From contig DJBG01000021.1 in NCBI GenBank assembly GCA_002429965.1, forward strand, positions 16,537-22,675: a DNA stretch of 6,139 nucleotides, in the 5' to 3' direction. Both the position numbers and the translations under genes were made by a program. Source of the DNA: Hungatella sp. UBA5982. Its GTDB lineage: Bacteria > Bacillota > Clostridia > Lachnospirales > Lachnospiraceae. Position 1 is the stretch's first letter. Each line of letters opens with the position of its first letter. A model generated the notes under the pieces. The model saw nothing but the letters and a program-made list of their open reading frames with translations. It made no database searches and was not told where the DNA came from. Shown here piece after piece: positions 5,824 to 6,139 of this stretch.

Positions 5824-6139
5824 TTAACAGCATCTGAAGTTATTATCTGCAGCTATTGCGGAAAGTCTTGCGTTCGTAATAGTAACAGTAGCATCGGCTG
5901 TTGCTGTAGTTACTACTACTGAATAGGTACAGCATTCATGGGGGCAAATGTCACAATCACAAACAAAGAAAGAAAATGTTGAAGTACCAGAAAATCCAGG
6001 TGCAGCAGGCGGAACGATTAGTGTTGTATTTGGAACTGAAAAAACCAACTGTGGCCCGACTGGTATTGGGTTACGCTGATTGTCGCAAAGTTTAAATACC
6101 TGAAAGTTTGCAACTGTGCCATCAATAGTGGTAGGGCTT
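5824..6139 (-). CDS. Cysteine-rich protein of unknown function (C-terminal part, 5' end off the window)
   Basis: A - strand frame runs from the right edge (first full codon 6136-6138) without a stop to TAA at 5824-5826, giving 104 visible residues. A TTG at 6048 could be read as a start, but the frame stays open for 30 further codons and no ribosome site precedes it, so the gene almost certainly begins outside the window. The visible sequence has few charged residues and is rich in Val, Thr, Ala, Ser and Pro. It has eight Cys: one at visible residue 18, a cluster VCDCDICPHECC (59-70), and a terminal RCC (102-104). Alternating hydrophobic/Thr stretches (YSVVVTTATADATVTITNARL, residues 72-92) suggest beta-strands. 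I do not recognise a family. The composition recalls disulfide-stabilised surface or spore-coat/appendage proteins of Firmicutes, but that is only a resemblance. No ORF of comparable quality lies opposite it, and a terminator follows it, which supports a real gene. Confidence 0.65.
   Translation of the reverse strand, partial: SPTTIDGTVANFQVFKLCDNQRNPIPVGPQLVFSVPNTTLIVPPAAPGFSGTSTFSFFVCDCDICPHECCTYSVVVTTATADATVTITNARLSAIAADNNFRCC

Noticed and set aside
6046..6048. TTG as a start codon giving a 74-residue protein on the - strand
   Set aside because: The same frame continues upstream for 30 codons to the window edge with similar composition, and no Shine-Dalgarno sequence lies before the TTG.
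1..6139. CRISPR arrays, tRNA or rRNA genes, insertion sequences
   Set aside because: No regularly spaced repeats, cloverleaf patterns, transposase-like frames or terminal inverted repeats were seen when reading through the window.

Overview
The window looks like a chromosomal segment from a low-to-moderate GC Firmicute, most likely a Clostridia/Lachnospiraceae-type anaerobe. That is inferred from the strong AGGAGG-like ribosome binding sites, the consensus sigma-A-type promoters, the style of the mannose-family PTS protein and a MerR regulator of a kind common in clostridia. The species cannot be named from the sequence alone.

Layout. (1) Positions 1-1053, + strand: the 3' part of a mannose-family PTS EIIA gene, then, 3 nt downstream, a complete HAD phosphatase/beta-phosphoglucomutase-like gene. 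This is the tail of a carbohydrate-uptake operon, closed by a hairpin terminator at 1072-1103. (2) Positions 1118-4596, - strand: two half-size ABC exporter genes overlapping by 4 nt (ATGA). The first gene (4596 to 2869) has a normal signature motif but lacks the catalytic Glu and the His switch. The second (2872 to 1118) has normal Glu and His but a degenerate signature. Together they form one asymmetric heterodimeric exporter of the LmrCD/BmrCD/TM287-288 type. (3) Positions 4597-4875: a compact divergent control region. (4) Positions 4876-5715, + strand: a MerR-family activator with a C-terminal GyrI/BmrR-like ligand-binding domain. (5) A bidirectional terminator at 5765-5798. (6) Positions 5824-6139, - strand: the C-terminal 104 residues of an unrecognised cysteine-rich protein that runs off the right edge.

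How it works together. The ABC pair and the MerR gene form a self-contained drug- or peptide-responsive efflux module. The exporter promoter has TTGACT and TATAAT boxes separated by 19 bp, and a 21-bp palindrome fills the spacer, which is the architecture of MerR-activated promoters. A consensus promoter for the merR gene (TTGACA, 17 bp, TATTAT) faces the other way, and its -10 box shares five positions with the exporter's -10 box. MerR bound to the palindrome should therefore twist the exporter promoter into an active form while covering its own transcription start, so it probably activates the exporter and represses itself. The inducing ligand and the transported substrate cannot be read from the sequence.

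The module is visibly more AT-rich than the sugar operon on its left, which hints at separate acquisition. No transposase, integrase, tRNA, rRNA or CRISPR was seen. The module type is known; the least explained elements are the cysteine-rich protein at the right edge and the structured merR leader.
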